Of a DNA stretch of 64,000 nt, positions 38,196 through 48,917 are shown piece after piece. The stretch is from Pedosphaera sp. (GTDB taxonomy: Bacteria; Verrucomicrobiota; Verrucomicrobiia; Limisphaerales; AAA164-E04): positions 43,859 to 107,858 of the forward strand of contig NZFL01000016.1 in NCBI GenBank assembly GCA_002690655.1, given 5' to 3'. The notes beneath the pieces were generated by a model that searched no databases, had not been told where the DNA came from, and was given only the letters and a program-made list of their open reading frames with translations. A program made the position numbers and the translations under genes. Numbering within the stretch: the stretch's first letter is position 1; each line of letters starts with the position of its first letter.

Positions 38196-40660
38196 CAAGC
38201 CAAGCCTCGCTTCCTGCGCATATACCACTCCAAAGCAAATAATCCCAATGAAGCTATGAACAAATAGGGTGTGTGCCATATCGGGGCAGAGATTGTTTCC
38301 ATGACAGGTGCTGCTTCAAACTGCAGTCCCTCAGCCCACCCATCTAACTCGCTTCGCTTGAGAACTCGGCCTCCGGTTTTTTGGGCAACTGCATCCATCC
38401 ATGAGTGATGAGGCAGCAACGATTGAAACTCTTCAGCGCTGGGGTCATTGGTCCACCCAGCCTCCTCTCGAGCAATCACAGCTCCGTTGGCATCGGTGAC
38501 TTCCACTTCCATGTGATAGCCACCTTCAAGGCGCGGAACATAGGTGGCCTGATACAAGCCAGGTTCCTTCATGCTGGGCTCCGCGATCAGCTGGACTTCG
38601 CTATGCTGCATACCACCTGTTGGCTTTTCAGCTACCTCATTGCCGGTTTCCCCTGTGGTGAGAGTCTTCACTGTCAATCGGACGTTTGCGTTATCAATTG
38701 GCCAGTATTTCTCATCCTTGACCCCTACCTGAATGCGCATGGTAGATCCCGATTTAGTTTGCTCGCGTTGCAAGTCAATGTCGATACGACTCGGCACATC
38801 AGCGATCAATCCACGAATCATCTGACGCCAAGCCTTGCCCAAATCGCCGCTATCAGTTTGATCATGCATCTGCCAACGCCACAAATCTCCGACTGCCAGG
38901 ACCATGCTGCGACCGGAACCATAGCGCTGGCTGACCAGGGCTGGATAAGTTTCACCTGAGTATTTGCTCTTTGCCTGCATCAAAACAGAGGCCCCGGGCT
39001 TGACTTCAGTCACCAGATTGATGACTTGAAACTCGGGCATGGATTCCAACCTTTCATTCTCCAGAGACTCAGTGGAACGCAGACGGATCCAAGGTTGAAG
39101 CCAGCCTTCGCGGGTCAACTCCAAAGAAACTCCCCGGACTCCAGATAGACCTTTGCCTGAATCAAGATAGACTGGAAGCATTCTGCCGATCGGAGTATCC
39201 TCATAATCGCCACGAGTGAGTGATTCATATCCACCCAACATCATTAAACCACCACCACGTTCTGAAACAAATTTCTGGATCAGGCTCATTTGATCACGTG
39301 TGAAGAAACCCGATTCCAGATCATCAAGAATAATAGCACTGTAACCAAAAAGATTCTCTGCCCTCTTGGGGAAACCTCCTATGAGTTCAGATTCGTCTTT
39401 GATGTTAAGTCGCGTGAAAACAGCCTGGTCAAGCTGCTCAGTAAATTCATCTTTTTTGTCAAAACCACGATACAGAGGATTGCTCGTCTCACCTTGACGC
39501 CCTTTGAACTCAAATTTAGGAGCCTTTTTGGCAATACGAATCAACCCCACCAGCTGCACTTGATCATCTTCATCAAGGGATCGGTTCAAAAATTTGTATT
39601 CCCAGTTGGGACGGCCTGCTACGTAAAGAATGCGATGCGGCTCGGAATCGCGGTCCACGATGGCCAGACGTCTGTTGTTAGCCATGGTAGCTTCTTCCGT
39701 TGACGCATCGCCCGCCAGCGAGTCGGCAACTACTGACACTTCCAGTCTGCAAAACGATACGCCGGTTTGCTCGGGTCGAAACTGGAACCGAAAAGCCAGT
39801 GTCTCCTGATCACTGGAGACTTCTTTAACCAAACTGTCAATAGGTGCTTGGCCTTCGATGCTGGAAGAAGATTCATCAATCTTGACACCTTCACTGAAAG
39901 GTGATTTTGAAAAATTTGCAGCGAACAATCGCGCCTCTACCTCACGGCCAGCGAACCCAATCGAAGAAATGTCCGCAATCAAAGTAACGGGCGCATCCTC
40001 GAAGGCAGTCTGGCTAAGGGACATACTGGTAATGGAAACATCTCGAGAGGATTCTTTTGAACCAATGACGACAGGATAAACTGGTGGCAGGTCGGCTAGA
40101 TCAAGTTGATCCAGATCAGCATCAGTTGCGTTCCCGTCACTGACCAACAGTATGCCAGCGAGTGGCTGATCACGGAAGCGTGAACCCAGTTGATGTAAAG
40201 CAGAGCCCAGTGCGCTGGCACCCCCATCAAAAGTCAATTCGGAGAAATCCTTGAGGCCATGCAAGCGTGAGTCAATTCCGTATTTTCTGACCTGAAACAT
40301 ATCGTCCAGCGTATCACGCCAGAAGCCGGGTTCGGTCACCAGCAGCTTGGTCATTTCTTCACCACGGCTTCGGTTCAACCCCGGATCGAAAATAGACATA
40401 CTCTGGCTGTTGTCAGCAACCACGGCATAGTAGTTTGCACCAGCTTCGGGTTTTTGCTGCGTCCACTGCGGCTCCAGCAAACACAAAACTAACAGGGCAA
40501 CCGCAAAACCTTTCAGGAGAATACAAGTGATGCGGCGTCCGATAGAAATTCCTGTGCCTCGATAGGACCAGACCAGAATCAAGAGGAATACAGCAAAACC
40601 TCCCAGCAAGCCGGGCAGCCACTCCGGCGATGAGATAATGATTTTCCCGGGCAATTCCAT
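38195..40660 (-). CDS. Membrane protein with VWA-like and glutamine-amidotransferase-like domains (BatA-like)
   Basis: N-terminal TM pair, YYAVVADNSQSMSIFD (MIDAS DxSxS), ILYVAGRPNWEYKFLNRSL..DDLESGFFTRDQMSLIQKFVSERGGGLMMLGGYESL, C-terminal TM then RRKRG. Confidence 0.82.
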   Translation of the reverse strand: MELPGKIIISSPEWLPGLLGGFAVFLLILVWSYRGTGISIGRRITCILLKGFAVALLVLCLLEPQWTQQKPEAGANYYAVVADNSQSMSIFDPGLNRSRGEEMTKLLVTEPGFWRDTLDDMFQVRKYGIDSRLHGLKDFSELTFDGGASALGSALHQLGSRFRDQPLAGILLVSDGNATDADLDQLDLADLPPVYPVVIGSKESSRDVSITSMSLSQTAFEDAPVTLIADISSIGFAGREVEARLFAANFSKSPFSEGVKIDESSSSIEGQAPIDSLVKEVSSDQETLAFRFQFRPEQTGVSFCRLEVSVVADSLAGDASTEEATMANNRRLAIVDRDSEPHRILYVAGRPNWEYKFLNRSLDEDDQVQLVGLIRIAKKAPKFEFKGRQGETSNPLYRGFDKKDEFTEQLDQAVFTRLNIKDESELIGGFPKRAENLFGYSAIILDDLESGFFTRDQMSLIQKFVSERGGGLMMLGGYESLTRGDYEDTPIGRMLPVYLDSGKGLSGVRGVSLELTREGWLQPWIRLRSTESLENERLESMPEFQVINLVTEVKPGASVLMQAKSKYSGETYPALVSQRYGSGRSMVLAVGDLWRWQMHDQTDSGDLGKAWRQMIRGLIADVPSRIDIDLQREQTKSGSTMRIQVGVKDEKYWPIDNANVRLTVKTLTTGETGNEVAEKPTGGMQHSEVQLIAEPSMKEPGLYQATYVPRLEGGYHMEVEVTDANGAVIAREEAGWTNDPSAEEFQSLLPHHSWMDAVAQKTGGRVLKRSELDGWAEGLQFEAAPVMETISAPIWHTPYLFIASLGLFALEWYMRRKRGLA

Positions 40661-40722
40661 GATTTAGTGTACTTCGGTAAAACTACCTTAAAGAACCACC
40701 AATGCAAATAAACTATTTCAGG

Positions 40723-41886
40723 CTACTTTGAAGATGATTCTTGCTGCGATTCAGCATGTCTGGCGCGCTGTTCAAGTACTTTCAAGGTTGGCGTATAACC
40801 AGCAATGAACTCACGCCTGTATTCACTGAAAGTGCCATTATCCAAATGCAATCGGATATTTCGCATCAAATCCAGAAACATATGACTATTGTGAACGCTG
40901 AGCATACGTAGACCTAAAATTTCATCTACATTGAGCAAATGCCTCAGATAAGCCTTCGTGAAGTGGCGACAGGCATAACATTCACAATCCTCTTCGATCG
41001 GATTCCAATCACGTTTGTTATAACCAGCTTTAATGCTGATCGTGCCCTTTTTGGTAAACGCAGTGCCATTGCGAGCGACACGAGTGGGCAATACACAATC
41101 AAACATATCTACCCCGCGAGCCACTAATTCGACCAATTGAGCCGGCGTTCCAAGGCCCATGGCATAACGGGCTTTGTCAGCAGGAAGAAAGGGCTCGGTA
41201 TATTCCACCGCTTTCATCATCTCGGGTTCGGGTTCTCCCACACTGACCCCGCCAATGGCAAATCCATCAAAATCCATCTTGCAGAGCGCCTTGGCACAAT
41301 ACTCACGAAGCTCGGCATTACTTCCGCCCTGACCGATACCAAAAATCAACTGCCCCTCAGCCCTCGGTTGTTCAAGACATAACCTGGCCCACCTCAGTGT
41401 GCGGTCCACGGTTTCTTTCATTTCGCTTACGGGAGCATCGTGGTTTGGGCATTGGTCAAACGCCATGGCTATGTCAGAACCCAATTCACGTTGAATTTTC
41501 ATGGCTTCTTTGGGACCAAGAAAGAGAGGTGAGCCATCGAGATGTGAACGGAACTCAACACCGTCCTGTCGGATTTTACGAATCTTAGCCAGACTGAATA
41601 CCTGAAATCCTCCACTGTCGGTGAGAATGGGGAGATCCCAGTTCATGAAGCGATGCAATCCCCCGGCTTCATTCATGATATCCATTCCTGGCCGGATCGC
41701 CAGATGGTAGGTATTGCCAAGAACAATCTGAGTTCCCATTTCATGCAGTTCTCGCGGGTCGAGAGCTTTGACACTGGCTTGAGTGCCCACCGGCATAAAA
41801 ACCGGCGTTTCAATAACGCCATGTGCAGTGGTTAAGCGCCCACGCCGAGCTTTGCTTCCTGCATCCGTTTTCAACAATTCAAACAT
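40723..41886 (-). CDS. tgt: Queuine tRNA-ribosyltransferase
   Basis: FELLKTDAGSKARRGRLTTAHGVIETPVFMPVGTQASVKAL, ILTDSGGFQVFSL, GFAIGGVSVGEP, MGLGTPAQLVELVARGVDMFDCVLPTR. Listed ORF extends upstream to 41988; start at 41886 fits the family. Confidence 0.97.
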   Translation of the reverse strand: MFELLKTDAGSKARRGRLTTAHGVIETPVFMPVGTQASVKALDPRELHEMGTQIVLGNTYHLAIRPGMDIMNEAGGLHRFMNWDLPILTDSGGFQVFSLAKIRKIRQDGVEFRSHLDGSPLFLGPKEAMKIQRELGSDIAMAFDQCPNHDAPVSEMKETVDRTLRWARLCLEQPRAEGQLIFGIGQGGSNAELREYCAKALCKMDFDGFAIGGVSVGEPEPEMMKAVEYTEPFLPADKARYAMGLGTPAQLVELVARGVDMFDCVLPTRVARNGTAFTKKGTISIKAGYNKRDWNPIEEDCECYACRHFTKAYLRHLLNVDEILGLRMLSVHNSHMFLDLMRNIRLHLDNGTFSEYRREFIAGYTPTLKVLEQRARHAESQQESSSK

Positions 41887-42091
41887 GCGCTCAGATGTAT
41901 AATGACAGAGACTGAGGAAACAAAGTTTTTTCAGAGACGGATCGATTGTCCCAGCACAAAATTGGGACACCATTTGAGAGAAAAACAATGTTTCTTACCT
42001 CGTCAAAGCTCAGGGCAGGAATTCTGAAGTCGATCAGAAAGTGGGGCAGGATTATTCAAAAAAAAGCAAGCTGCGCGGGGAGAGCTCACAA

Positions 42092-44227
42092 TTAAATATG
42101 ATGGCGCCAGCGCTCCAAGGCACGACCTATTTGGCGCGCATCGACAGGTTTAGCGATATAATCATCCATCCCTTCTTCCAGGCATTTTTCACGATCACCG
42201 CGCATCGCATTTGCAGTGATTGCAATAATGGGCACTTGTTTTCCATTGGAGGAATTACCTTCTGTTTCAATATTACGGATCTTTCGAGTAGCTTCGTATC
42301 CATCCATTTCCGGCATCTGGCAGTCCATGAATATCATATTGTAAGGCAAATTCGCAAACATGGAGACCGCTTCCTTTCCATTGGTTGCCGTATCGACGCT
42401 GCACCCCATGCGTTCAAGGATTTTTCCTGCAAGCTTCTGGTTGACAGCATTGTCTTCCACCAGAAGCACCCGGAATGTTTCCGGCAACAAATTCACAACA
42501 GACAGGTCAAACTCGACGTCCTCGGCAGGCTTTTCAGAACCAATCATTGATTCACCGGCTTCTTTCTCAGATCCGAGTTCCCAAAAAGCCAATGTAAACC
42601 AAAAGACAGACCCAATGCCGGGTTCACTTTTGAATCCAATTTCACCACTCATCATACTGACCAGTTCTCTGCAAATCGCCAAGCCAAGCCCAGTACCGCC
42701 ATATTTCCGAGTAGTTGAATTATCTGATTGAGAGAATTTCTCGAAAAGAACACTTTGCTTGTCGGCAGGAATGCCGATCCCCGTGTCTGTGACACTGACT
42801 TTCAAGCCCTCGGGATGTCCGCTCACAGTCATCTTTTCAACTCTCACGTGTATAGATCCAATTTCGGTAAATTTCAATGCATTTGAAATCAGGTTCAACA
42901 TGACCTGCTTGACCCTCCCTGGATCACCAACAAGGCGCCGACGGGCATCAGGCTCGTAAAACAGTTTAAGTTCCAGATTTTTTGCAGCAGCCTCTGCAGA
43001 TAGGAGTTCGATCACTTCCTCTGAAGCCTCGGCCATGTCAAAAGGTTCAGAATCCAGAAAGAACTTGCCTGCCTCGATTTTGGAAAAATCGAGAATACCG
43101 TTAATAATGATCAATAGAGACTCTCCAGAGTTTTTGATCGTCTGCGCATAGTCCTTTTGCATTTCGGATAAATCCGAATTCAGCAGAAGATTGGTGAAGC
43201 CGATGACTCCATTCATTGGAGTCCGTATCTCATGACTCATCGCGGCAAGGAATTCACTCTTGGCTTTGTTCGCAGCCTGAGCTTCTATTGCAAGCTGTTG
43301 CGCTTCCTCAATGGATTCATTTAGTTTTTGATTGGCATTAAGTAATTGTTTATTGATGGATTCGGTCTCTGCCTTGGCTTGTTGCATGGCTGCCGTGCGT
43401 TCCTGAACCCGATCCTCAAGTTCATCATTGGCCTTGCGAATCGTTTCGTCCCTGTACTCGATTTCCTCCAGCATTCGATTGAAACCATGATAAAGTTGAC
43501 CGATTTCGTCTTTGGAAGGACTGAAAACTCGTGTTGAGTAGTCCTTGTCGGAGGCAATCTTGTCAGTAGCTTCAGCGAGAAGTAGCACAGGATCTAATAT
43601 GAAGTGTTGAAGCTTGCGGCTGGCCATTACCGCGATAGACACGGCTCCGATTGCCAGGAGACTGGCAATAAGCATCTCTCGCAAGAATTGCATCCGAGCT
43701 TGGGTCAAATCGTAAATGACGTAAAGGTTTCCGCGAGAACCCTGTTCTTGACCAAATTTCAATACAACCTTTACATGAGCCTTGCCCTCGCCAGACTCGA
43801 CCCAGGCCTTACCGCGATCATCAAAAGATGGCCAAAATCCATCGACAGGCCCCAGCCCTCCAGCTCGGTGATAAGAAGGCATTCGCTCATCTCCGATTTC
43901 AAGATAAGCATCCAGTACGGTTTCGGTGCTTGAAAAAAAAAATTCAAGTCCGGTGTCCCTCAATTCAGCAGGAGTGGGATGCAGCGAGCCAATCGTCCTT
44001 GCGAGCAATTCAGCCTGTGCCTTGAATTTGAAAAGCTCATCCTCGGTATAACGTTGGTACTTGAGACTAAAAACAGCACCAAGCACCAAAACCATCGCCA
44101 GCAAACTAGTGATGATGGTTAAAATATTGATTTTGCCGCGCAGCGACTTTCTTGTAAAAAAAATCTTCATGGAACTCAGAATTGTCCCCCGGAGCTTTTG
44201 AGGTAATAACTTGCTCCCGTATTTCAC
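42092..44227 (-). CDS. Hybrid sensor histidine kinase/response regulator (HAMP-HisKA-HATPase-REC)
   Basis: Two TM segments, HAMP-like linker, [71 protein letters not shown]. Confidence 0.95.
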   Translation of the reverse strand: MKYGSKLLPQKLRGTILSSMKIFFTRKSLRGKINILTIITSLLAMVLVLGAVFSLKYQRYTEDELFKFKAQAELLARTIGSLHPTPAELRDTGLEFFFSSTETVLDAYLEIGDERMPSYHRAGGLGPVDGFWPSFDDRGKAWVESGEGKAHVKVVLKFGQEQGSRGNLYVIYDLTQARMQFLREMLIASLLAIGAVSIAVMASRKLQHFILDPVLLLAEATDKIASDKDYSTRVFSPSKDEIGQLYHGFNRMLEEIEYRDETIRKANDELEDRVQERTAAMQQAKAETESINKQLLNANQKLNESIEEAQQLAIEAQAANKAKSEFLAAMSHEIRTPMNGVIGFTNLLLNSDLSEMQKDYAQTIKNSGESLLIIINGILDFSKIEAGKFFLDSEPFDMAEASEEVIELLSAEAAAKNLELKLFYEPDARRRLVGDPGRVKQVMLNLISNALKFTEIGSIHVRVEKMTVSGHPEGLKVSVTDTGIGIPADKQSVLFEKFSQSDNSTTRKYGGTGLGLAICRELVSMMSGEIGFKSEPGIGSVFWFTLAFWELGSEKEAGESMIGSEKPAEDVEFDLSVVNLLPETFRVLLVEDNAVNQKLAGKILERMGCSVDTATNGKEAVSMFANLPYNMIFMDCQMPEMDGYEATRKIRNIETEGNSSNGKQVPIIAITANAMRGDREKCLEEGMDDYIAKPVDARQIGRALERWRHHI

Positions 44228-44296
44228 GGTTGTAAACTAAAGAAATTAACTTTCAATTTTCGCTGCTTGAAAAGCTTCTAGCTGTGTGATAGCCGG

Positions 44297-45049
44297 TTGT
44301 TCCTGATGATAGAGATACAGGACCTCGTAAAAAAATTTGGAGACTTAACCGCCGTCAACGGAATAAACTTATCGGTTCCGAAAGGCGAATTTTTTGCCGT
44401 ACTCGGCCCGAATGCAGCAGGCAAGACAACAACGATTAAAATGATTGCCGGATTGATCAAACCAACAACGGGGTCGGTTGTTGTTGCAGGATATAATATC
44501 CAGAGTGAGCCGCTGCAGGCAAGAAATAGGCTCGCATATGTCCCCGATTTCCCATTCCTTTACGAAAAGCTCACACCTCTCGAGTTTATGCAATTTACCG
44601 GGCAATTATTTAAAATCGCCCCTGATCGCGTGCGCTCGGAAAGTAGTATCCTGACCAAGCGCTTTCACCTGGAACCCTTTCTCAATAAATCAATCGAAGG
44701 CCTCTCGCATGGTACGCGGCAAAGAGTCGCGATAGCATCAGCTCTTTTACATGACCCTGAAGTGTTTGTGATAGATGAACCTATGGTAGGCCTTGACCCC
44801 CAACACGCACGGATCGTCAAAGATATTCTGAAAGAACGCTCCAGAGAGGGAATGACAGTTTTTCTTTCTACACACCAACTTTCCGTTGCAGAGGAAATGG
44901 CTGACCGAATAGGCATCATTCATCAAGGAAAAGTAGTTGCTATAGGTACGATCGATGAGCTTAAGAAGCAAAGCGGTCAAGATGGAGCGCTGGAAAGAAG
45001 CTTTCTTCAACTGACGGCTGAACCGGATGAAACAAGCAACCAATCATAA
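44297..45049 (+). CDS. ABC transporter ATP-binding protein
   Basis: Walker A GPNAAGKTTTIKMIAGL, LSHGTRQRVAIASALLHDPEVFVIDEPMVGLDP, FLSTHQLSVAEEMADRI. Confidence 0.95.
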   Translation: MFLMIEIQDLVKKFGDLTAVNGINLSVPKGEFFAVLGPNAAGKTTTIKMIAGLIKPTTGSVVVAGYNIQSEPLQARNRLAYVPDFPFLYEKLTPLEFMQFTGQLFKIAPDRVRSESSILTKRFHLEPFLNKSIEGLSHGTRQRVAIASALLHDPEVFVIDEPMVGLDPQHARIVKDILKERSREGMTVFLSTHQLSVAEEMADRIGIIHQGKVVAIGTIDELKKQSGQDGALERSFLQLTAEPDETSNQS

Positions 45050-45070
45050 CCCGAGATCAAGATAATCTGT

Positions 45071-46822
45071 ATGCCGTCCAGTGAATCGATAGATCCCGCT
45101 TGCCCTGAAAAATCAGTTTTTGCACTACTAGCTGGTGTGCATCTCAAGCAAAATTGGCGAAGATTTGCCTCGGTATTGAAGCAATCCAAACTCCTGTCCG
45201 TCACTGTTCTCACTTTCATAGCTGGGTATTGCTGGCTTTCGTTCGCACTTTTTTACAGAGCCATGAGATTCGTTGGCTCTTTTCCCGGGTTGGGAGACCT
45301 GCTTGTTGAAAGGATGATTTTTATTTTATTCGCCTTCCTGTTTGCCCTCTTGCTGATCAGTAACATGGTGATCAGTTACTCGAACCTGTTTCGTAATAAG
45401 GAAACGAGTTTTTTGCATAGTCTGCCGATTTCGCCCAATAGTATTTTTCAATGGAAATTTCTGGAATCCACTTTGGTGGCATCATGGGCATTTTTATTTC
45501 TGATCGCCCCACTATTGGCGGCATTTGGCATAGTAGAACGCGTGGATTGGACTTTTTACCCCTTAACCGTGGTGATGATCCTGCTGTTTGTCATTCTTCC
45601 AGCCATTGCCGGTGCCTGGTCCGCTATCGGGCTGGCGCGCTTCATGGATCGGCGGTTTTTTCAATATACGACCCTCGGACTGGCAATCCTGATCCTGCTC
45701 ACACTGGCCTTCTGGCTTAAAGCTGACGTAGTGACCGACGACATGCTCGAAACGCGCGTGATGTTGGTATTGGACCGACTTTTGAAGAATACTCAATTCA
45801 GTCAATTCGCATTTTTGCCCAGTTATTGGCTGGCTTCAGGTGTAATTTCCTGGAGTGAAGGAGCGTATAGTGCCACCTTCTTCTTCATGCTAGTGCTTCT
45901 CAGCTACGGTTTATTCTGGGGACGAATCACCTCAACCATGGCGGGTATGCCATTCTATGAAGCTGCATCGGCCGTTCAAAGCAGGGGTTCATTGACGAGT
46001 TCATGGAAATGGTGGCAACGCTGGCAAGGGAAGAAAGCCAAACGTTTGAATCAGTGGGGTCCGGGTTTACTTGAACGTTTTTGTTCGATCCTTTTCTGGA
46101 TTCCAAGCGACAGTAGAGCCGTTTTGGTAAAAGATATAAGGGTCTTTTGGAGGGATACAACTCAGTGGGGGCAAAGCCTCCTTTTATTCGGCCTGCTCGC
46201 AGCTTATATCCTTAATCTTAAAAACTTTTCATCACAACTGAACAACCCATTCTGGATCCACCTAATTTCCTACATGAACCTGGGAGCTTGTTCGCTGAAT
46301 CTCGCAACGCTGACGACTCGTTTTGTATTTCCCCAGTTTTCACTGGAAGGAAAACGACTTTGGATTGTGGGGATGGCTCCTCTGGGTTTGAACAAGGTCA
46401 TTCGCATAAAATACACACTGGCGTGTCTGGTTTCCATGGCCATCACAGGTACGCTGATTTTCACCTCCTGCCGCATGTTGAAAATGCCAGCGCCTCAAAT
46501 CGCTTACTTCACATTGGTCATTGCCTTCATGACGCTGACGCTCAACGGACTGGCGATGGGACTAGGCGTCATTTACCCAAACTTCAAAGAAGACAATCCA
46601 AGTAAGATTGTCAGTGGGTTTGGGGGAACTTTCTGTCTTGTATTGAGCTTCCTTTATATTGTTGGAGGGATCTCACTACTCGCTCTGGCGTCTCCCTGGC
46701 GTGATCATCAACAAATCTGGATTATCGCGTCAGGATGGACATGCTTCACGGTCCTGTCATTGGTGTTGGGCTATCTCCCCTATCATATAGGGGTAAGACG
46801 ACTCAGGCATCTGGAAATTTAA
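45071..46822 (+). CDS. ABC transporter permease (ABC-2-type-like)
   Basis: 583 aa with many TM segments, directly downstream of the ATPase gene. Confidence 0.85.
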   Translation: MPSSESIDPACPEKSVFALLAGVHLKQNWRRFASVLKQSKLLSVTVLTFIAGYCWLSFALFYRAMRFVGSFPGLGDLLVERMIFILFAFLFALLLISNMVISYSNLFRNKETSFLHSLPISPNSIFQWKFLESTLVASWAFLFLIAPLLAAFGIVERVDWTFYPLTVVMILLFVILPAIAGAWSAIGLARFMDRRFFQYTTLGLAILILLTLAFWLKADVVTDDMLETRVMLVLDRLLKNTQFSQFAFLPSYWLASGVISWSEGAYSATFFFMLVLLSYGLFWGRITSTMAGMPFYEAASAVQSRGSLTSSWKWWQRWQGKKAKRLNQWGPGLLERFCSILFWIPSDSRAVLVKDIRVFWRDTTQWGQSLLLFGLLAAYILNLKNFSSQLNNPFWIHLISYMNLGACSLNLATLTTRFVFPQFSLEGKRLWIVGMAPLGLNKVIRIKYTLACLVSMAITGTLIFTSCRMLKMPAPQIAYFTLVIAFMTLTLNGLAMGLGVIYPNFKEDNPSKIVSGFGGTFCLVLSFLYIVGGISLLALASPWRDHQQIWIIASGWTCFTVLSLVLGYLPYHIGVRRLRHLEI

Positions 46823-46943
46823 GTGGTCTCAGATGAGATAAAGACAGCGTAGATTACATTTTTTTTAAAAAAATTATGATTCAAAAAAGGAAAAATGCCC
46901 TCGTCCGCTTTACAGATGAGCTGGTTGTCATTAGACTGTTTAA

Positions 46944-47693
46944 ATGACTCCGCACGACGACAACGATTTTATAGATAGAGAATTCGAAAAATCGCAGCAA
47001 ATCCCTTCGTCGTCATCCACTGACACGCCAACTGCACAAAACCCTCAATCGATCGAAGTGAATAGAGTGCCCGCGCGAGAGCAGCTTGAAGCCAAGGTGG
47101 GAACCACCCAACAGCGATTGGCTGCGCTGAAGGAGGAACAAGATCGCCTCGAGAAGGAGCGTATTGCTCTCGAGGATTTGAGAAGACGACGCTCTGAATT
47201 CAGCATGGGCCGTGAAGAAATGATCCATAACCTCACCAAGGGAATCACGATCCTTGAAGAAGATGCATCTAATACTCAACGTCAACTTGAGAGAATGGGC
47301 GGGGCACTGGACGAATTTCGAGATCATCTCGGAAAAGTGGAAATGCTTTCGGAAGACCACTGGGATCAGGAGAACTTGAATCGTGAATTAACTCGGGCAT
47401 TAATCACAATCGAAAATGCACGAAAAGAGTGGATCAGTAATATTCCCAAATTCCCAGTTTTAGATCCTAAATCTGAAGCACAAATACAGCCAGAGAAGGC
47501 CGAAGTAATTAAAAAATCAGAAAATGTCGCAAGCAAGCGCAAATTGCCCCCATTTGCTGACATGATCGATTTTAAGGAATTTTCGTGGAAACAGTGGGCA
47601 CAATTCGGGCTAGCGCTGACCTGGCCGATTGCAGCTGTTCTGTCAGTGGGAATACTCATCCTGGTTTCCATTTGGCTACAAGGCGGGTCCTGA
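46944..47693 (+). CDS. Hypothetical coiled-coil protein with C-terminal TM anchor
   Basis: REQLEAKVGTTQQRLAALKEEQDRLEKERIALEDLRRRRSEF coiled coil; C-terminal FGLALTWPIAAVLSVGILILVSIWLQG. Confidence 0.7.
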   Translation: MTPHDDNDFIDREFEKSQQIPSSSSTDTPTAQNPQSIEVNRVPAREQLEAKVGTTQQRLAALKEEQDRLEKERIALEDLRRRRSEFSMGREEMIHNLTKGITILEEDASNTQRQLERMGGALDEFRDHLGKVEMLSEDHWDQENLNRELTRALITIENARKEWISNIPKFPVLDPKSEAQIQPEKAEVIKKSENVASKRKLPPFADMIDFKEFSWKQWAQFGLALTWPIAAVLSVGILILVSIWLQGGS

Positions 47694-47733
47694 TGATTCG
47701 CTCAAGCCAGTTGATTCCTTTTGACCAAAACAT

Positions 47734-48276
47734 ATGCAACTGACAGGCAAAAACTCCCTTTTTTCAAAACTGCTTCAAGCGGGGAAAGATCCCTTTTCAT
47801 CCAGGGCCAAGGTATTGAACAATCGTGCGCGCGAGCTCAAGGCAGAAATCCGCAAGTTGGAAAAACAATTCACTCAAGAACCGAAATATCGACGCACCAC
47901 ATCTTCGCGAGGAAAATACGAGCAAAGGGGCACCGGGGATACAAGGCTGCGATCCATGTTCGAAACTATTGAGCATGTATCACTAGGCCTCAAGAATAAC
48001 GCAAGAGATCCTGAAGCTCATTACAACGCTCAAGGGGTCAAGAAACTGGATCCAATGGGATGGATCAAACGCCAATCTGAGAAAAATCCTGCCTTGGAAA
48101 ATACAGATGCAGAACAAGCCAATACAACCAAATGGGTTCAGTATATGGCGACAGGGGGAGTGCAGGGTATTGAACCCCTGCGACGGGAAAAGCGTATTGC
48201 ACGCAACCGATTCCTGTTAATGTTCACACTGTTTCTCGTGATACTTTGTGGTATTTTTGCGGTAATGAGACCCTGA
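47734..48276 (+). CDS. Hypothetical protein with basic/coiled N-terminus and C-terminal TM anchor
   Basis: ARELKAEIRKLEKQF; C-terminal RNRFLLMFTLFLVILCGIFAVMRP. Confidence 0.7.
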   Translation: MQLTGKNSLFSKLLQAGKDPFSSRAKVLNNRARELKAEIRKLEKQFTQEPKYRRTTSSRGKYEQRGTGDTRLRSMFETIEHVSLGLKNNARDPEAHYNAQGVKKLDPMGWIKRQSEKNPALENTDAEQANTTKWVQYMATGGVQGIEPLRREKRIARNRFLLMFTLFLVILCGIFAVMRP

Positions 48277-48277
48277 A

Positions 48278-48784
48278 ATGTACCAAGAGCTCCAGGTAAG
48301 TTACTTAAAAATCAAGGGGGAAATCTGGAAGGCCTGTTTCTCTGCTGCAGGACTGGTGCGTTTGTGGTTTCCGGAGCAGTTTCCAAAAGAAAAACTTTCT
48401 CAAGCGGAATCAACTCCTGAAACAGCAAGACAATCGCAAGAACAGATAACTCTCCAGTGGCTTCAAGCATATCTGGGAGGCGAATCTATGGGTGCAGTTC
48501 CGGTACCCTGTCTCGATCTCAGGGATGGAACGGTGTTCCAGCAAAACGTGTGGAGAGCCATAAGGGGAATCCCTTTGGGAGAGACGCAATCCTACAGCCA
48601 AATCGCCAATTCCATCGAAAATACCAGAGCAGTCCGTGCCATTGGTAGTGCATGTGGAGCAAACCCGATCCCAGTCTTTGTTCCCTGTCACCGAGTCTTG
48701 GCTGCGAATCACAAGCTTGGAGGGTTTTCAGGAGGTATCTCCTGGAAGAGACGACTCCTCAAACTTGAGGGCATTGCATTCTAA
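48278..48784 (+). CDS. ogt: Methylated-DNA--[protein]-cysteine S-methyltransferase
   Basis: FQQNVWRAIRGIPLGETQSYSQIANSI, RAIGSACGANPIPVFVPCHRVLAANHKLGGFSGGISWKRRLLKLEG. Confidence 0.94.
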   Translation: MYQELQVSYLKIKGEIWKACFSAAGLVRLWFPEQFPKEKLSQAESTPETARQSQEQITLQWLQAYLGGESMGAVPVPCLDLRDGTVFQQNVWRAIRGIPLGETQSYSQIANSIENTRAVRAIGSACGANPIPVFVPCHRVLAANHKLGGFSGGISWKRRLLKLEGIAF

Positions 48785-48917
48785 GTTGTCCTTCGTGCCC
48801 GATTTATTGTCAAAAGCTCCCTTAAGCGGGGATGGATTACCTTCTTGATGGACATTGACAACAGAGCAAGGAACTGAAAAAAGAAGCTAGCGGAAATCCG
48901 ATATCAAAGATATCGAT

